Assembly (NCBI GenBank): GCA_910587205.1
Contig: CAJULZ010000074.1
Location: 1-14,279 of the forward strand
DNA from: an uncultured Oscillospiraceae bacterium
GTDB taxonomy: Bacteria; Bacillota; Clostridia; Oscillospirales; Oscillospiraceae
Direction of reading: 5' to 3'
DNA length: 14,279 nucleotides
Each line of letters opens with the position of its first letter. Within the stretch, counting starts at the first letter, position 1. The notes beneath the pieces are model-generated. The model made no database searches, was not told the origin of the DNA, and was given only the letters and a program-made list of their open reading frames with translations. The translations under genes and the position numbers were made by a program. This document shows, piece by piece, positions 13,440 to 14,279 of the stretch.

Positions 13440-13459
13440 GGGCCGGGTGCCGGCCCTTT
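13440..13459 (+). terminator. Weak intrinsic terminator after receptor 2
   Basis: GGGCCGG (13440-13446), loop GTG, CCGGCCC (13450-13456) then only TTT. The stem can extend by the stop-codon A bases. It lies immediately after the stop codon. Confidence 0.5.
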
Positions 13460-13488
13460 AGGGTCCAGCGCGCACAAGGAGGCATAGA

Positions 13489-14208
13489 ATGAAACGTTCT
13501 GAAATCAACAAAGCCCTCAGGGAGCTGGAGGCCATGTGCGCACGGTACCGCTTTGCGCTGCCCCCTTCTGCCGTTTCATCCCGGAGCGGCGGCGGACTTT
13601 AGGCCATGAGTACGACGAGGTGCGGGAATGCATGCTGGGCTGGGACATCACCGACTACGGCATGGGGGACTTCAACCGGCTGGGGTTTTCCCTGGTTACC
13701 ATCCGCAACGGGAACCGAGCCCTGGCGGAGAAATACCCGAAGGTATACGCGGAAAAGCTGCTCTATCGCAAGGAAGGCCAGTACGCCCCCCCAACCACTT
13801 TCACTGGCATAAAACCGAGGACATCATCAACCGGGGGGCGGGAACATGCTGATCCGGGTGTACAACTCTCTGCCGGACGAGGGGATCGATTACGATTCCA
13901 GCGTTACCGTCCATACCGATGGGCGTACCGATACAGTCCCAGCCGGGACGCAGGTGCGCCTGACCCCCGGGGAGAGTATCCATATCCAGCAGCGGCTGTA
14001 TCATGATTTCACAGTGGAGGAGGGGACGGGGCCGGTGCTGCTGGGAGAGGTGAGCCAGTGCAATGACGAAAACACAGACAACCGTTTCAACCCGCCCATG
14101 GGGCGCTTCCCGGAGATTGAGGAAGACGAGCCGCCCTACTGCCTGCTCTGCAACGAGTATCCCCCCGGCAGGTTCGGGTTAGGCTGGAGGCTGCTTGGGA
14201 GTGTTTGA
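13489..14208 (+). pseudogene. D-lyxose/D-mannose-type ketol-isomerase (cupin), broken by three homopolymer frameshifts
   Basis: Reading across frames gives a protein of about 235 residues like the D-lyxose ketol-isomerase family, metal-dependent cupins interconverting D-lyxose and D-xylulose. The ATG at 13489 follows AAGGAGG, and the frame MKRSEINKALRELEAM then stops at 13600-13602. The family sequence resumes at 13566 (FCRF...GHEYDEV...LGWDITDYG), again at 13793 (NHFHWHKTEDIIN), and again at 13846 (LIRVYNSLPDEG to the end). The shifts fall in C5 at 13561-13565, C7 at 13786-13792 and G6 at 13833-13838. Metal ligands survive: His and His of HFH, Glu five residues on, and His of LYHDF. The C-terminus also departs from the family after C6 at 14161; one base fewer would end the protein at TAG 14180. 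Clustered homopolymer errors next to adapter sequence make a sequencing artefact more likely than true decay. Confidence 0.8.
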
Positions 14209-14233
14209 ATCGGTACATCTCTGGGCAGGGCAG

Positions 14234-14279
14234 AGATCGGAAGAGCGTCGTGTAGGGAAAGAGTGTAGATCTCGGTGGT
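14234..14279. other. Illumina sequencing adapter (contamination), not genomic DNA
   Basis: From AGATCGGAAGAGC at 14234 to the end, all 46 bases agree with my recollection of the reverse complement of the Illumina TruSeq universal adapter, running through ...GTGTAGATCTCGGTGGT. The genomic insert therefore ends at about 14233. This marks a contig terminus assembled from untrimmed reads. Confidence 0.97.

Noticed and set aside
13536..14006. Independent 156-codon gene at the contig end
   Set aside because: Its middle is the isomerase, but its first and last parts are out-of-frame readings caused by the homopolymer shifts.
1..14279. CRISPR array, tRNA or rRNA genes, transposase or prophage genes
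   Set aside because: No regularly spaced repeats, tRNA cloverleaf, rRNA segment or mobile-element protein was recognised on either strand.

Overview
The window is GC-rich DNA (strongly GC-ending codons) with Gram-positive style ribosome binding sites. It encodes a YlbJ-type sporulation membrane protein, a PadR/DUF1700-like pair, a two-iron superoxide reductase and clostridial-type chemoreceptors. Together these suggest an anaerobic, spore-forming, motile Bacillota of the Oscillospiraceae gut lineage (Flavonifractor/Lawsonibacter-like). The genus is an inference from gene content and base use. The window runs to the physical end of an assembly: the last 46 bases are an Illumina library adapter, not genome.

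Layout. (1) 1-2636: a truncated ylbJ-like gene and a TetR-family regulator lie on the minus strand. They are divergent from a plus-strand hydrolase of the phloretin/diacetylphloroglucinol C-C hydrolase family. The shared 191-bp gap holds a good promoter for the regulator and an inverted repeat that could be its operator. (2) 2646-3890: a 16-bp-stem bidirectional terminator separates the hydrolase from a minus-strand operon of a DUF1700-like membrane protein followed, with a 7-base overlap, by a PadR repressor. The operon promoter has a palindrome over its -10, suggesting autorepression. (3) 3898-4014: a small palindromic intergenic repeat, then the terminator of the next operon. (4) 4021-7681: two overlapping genes for a heterodimeric ABC exporter of the BmrC/BmrD (YheI/YheH) type, one subunit carrying the typical degenerate ATPase site. 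(5) 7682-7977: a non-coding stretch with a partly repeated, hairpin-forming element, ending in a promoter for a chloramphenicol-acetyltransferase-like gene (7978-8637). (6) 8644-13438: two large double-Cache chemoreceptors flank a desulfoferrodoxin gene on the opposite strand. One receptor retains most of the amino-acid-binding Cache motif and the other does not. (7) 13489-14208: a D-lyxose-isomerase-type cupin gene broken by three frameshifts, all in C or G homopolymers, close to the adapter-contaminated contig end.

How the parts fit. The TetR/hydrolase pair looks like a substrate-induced dietary polyphenol (phloretin-type) cleavage unit. The PadR operon, ABC exporter and acetyltransferase-like gene form a xenobiotic-response neighbourhood in which regulation and efflux are plausible but substrates unknown. 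The chemoreceptors with the superoxide reductase form a sensing and oxygen-defence block. I see no tRNA, rRNA, CRISPR array, transposase or phage gene. The most biologically interesting item is the TetR/phloretin-hydrolase-like pair. I do not see convincing evidence of a wholly new multi-gene system.
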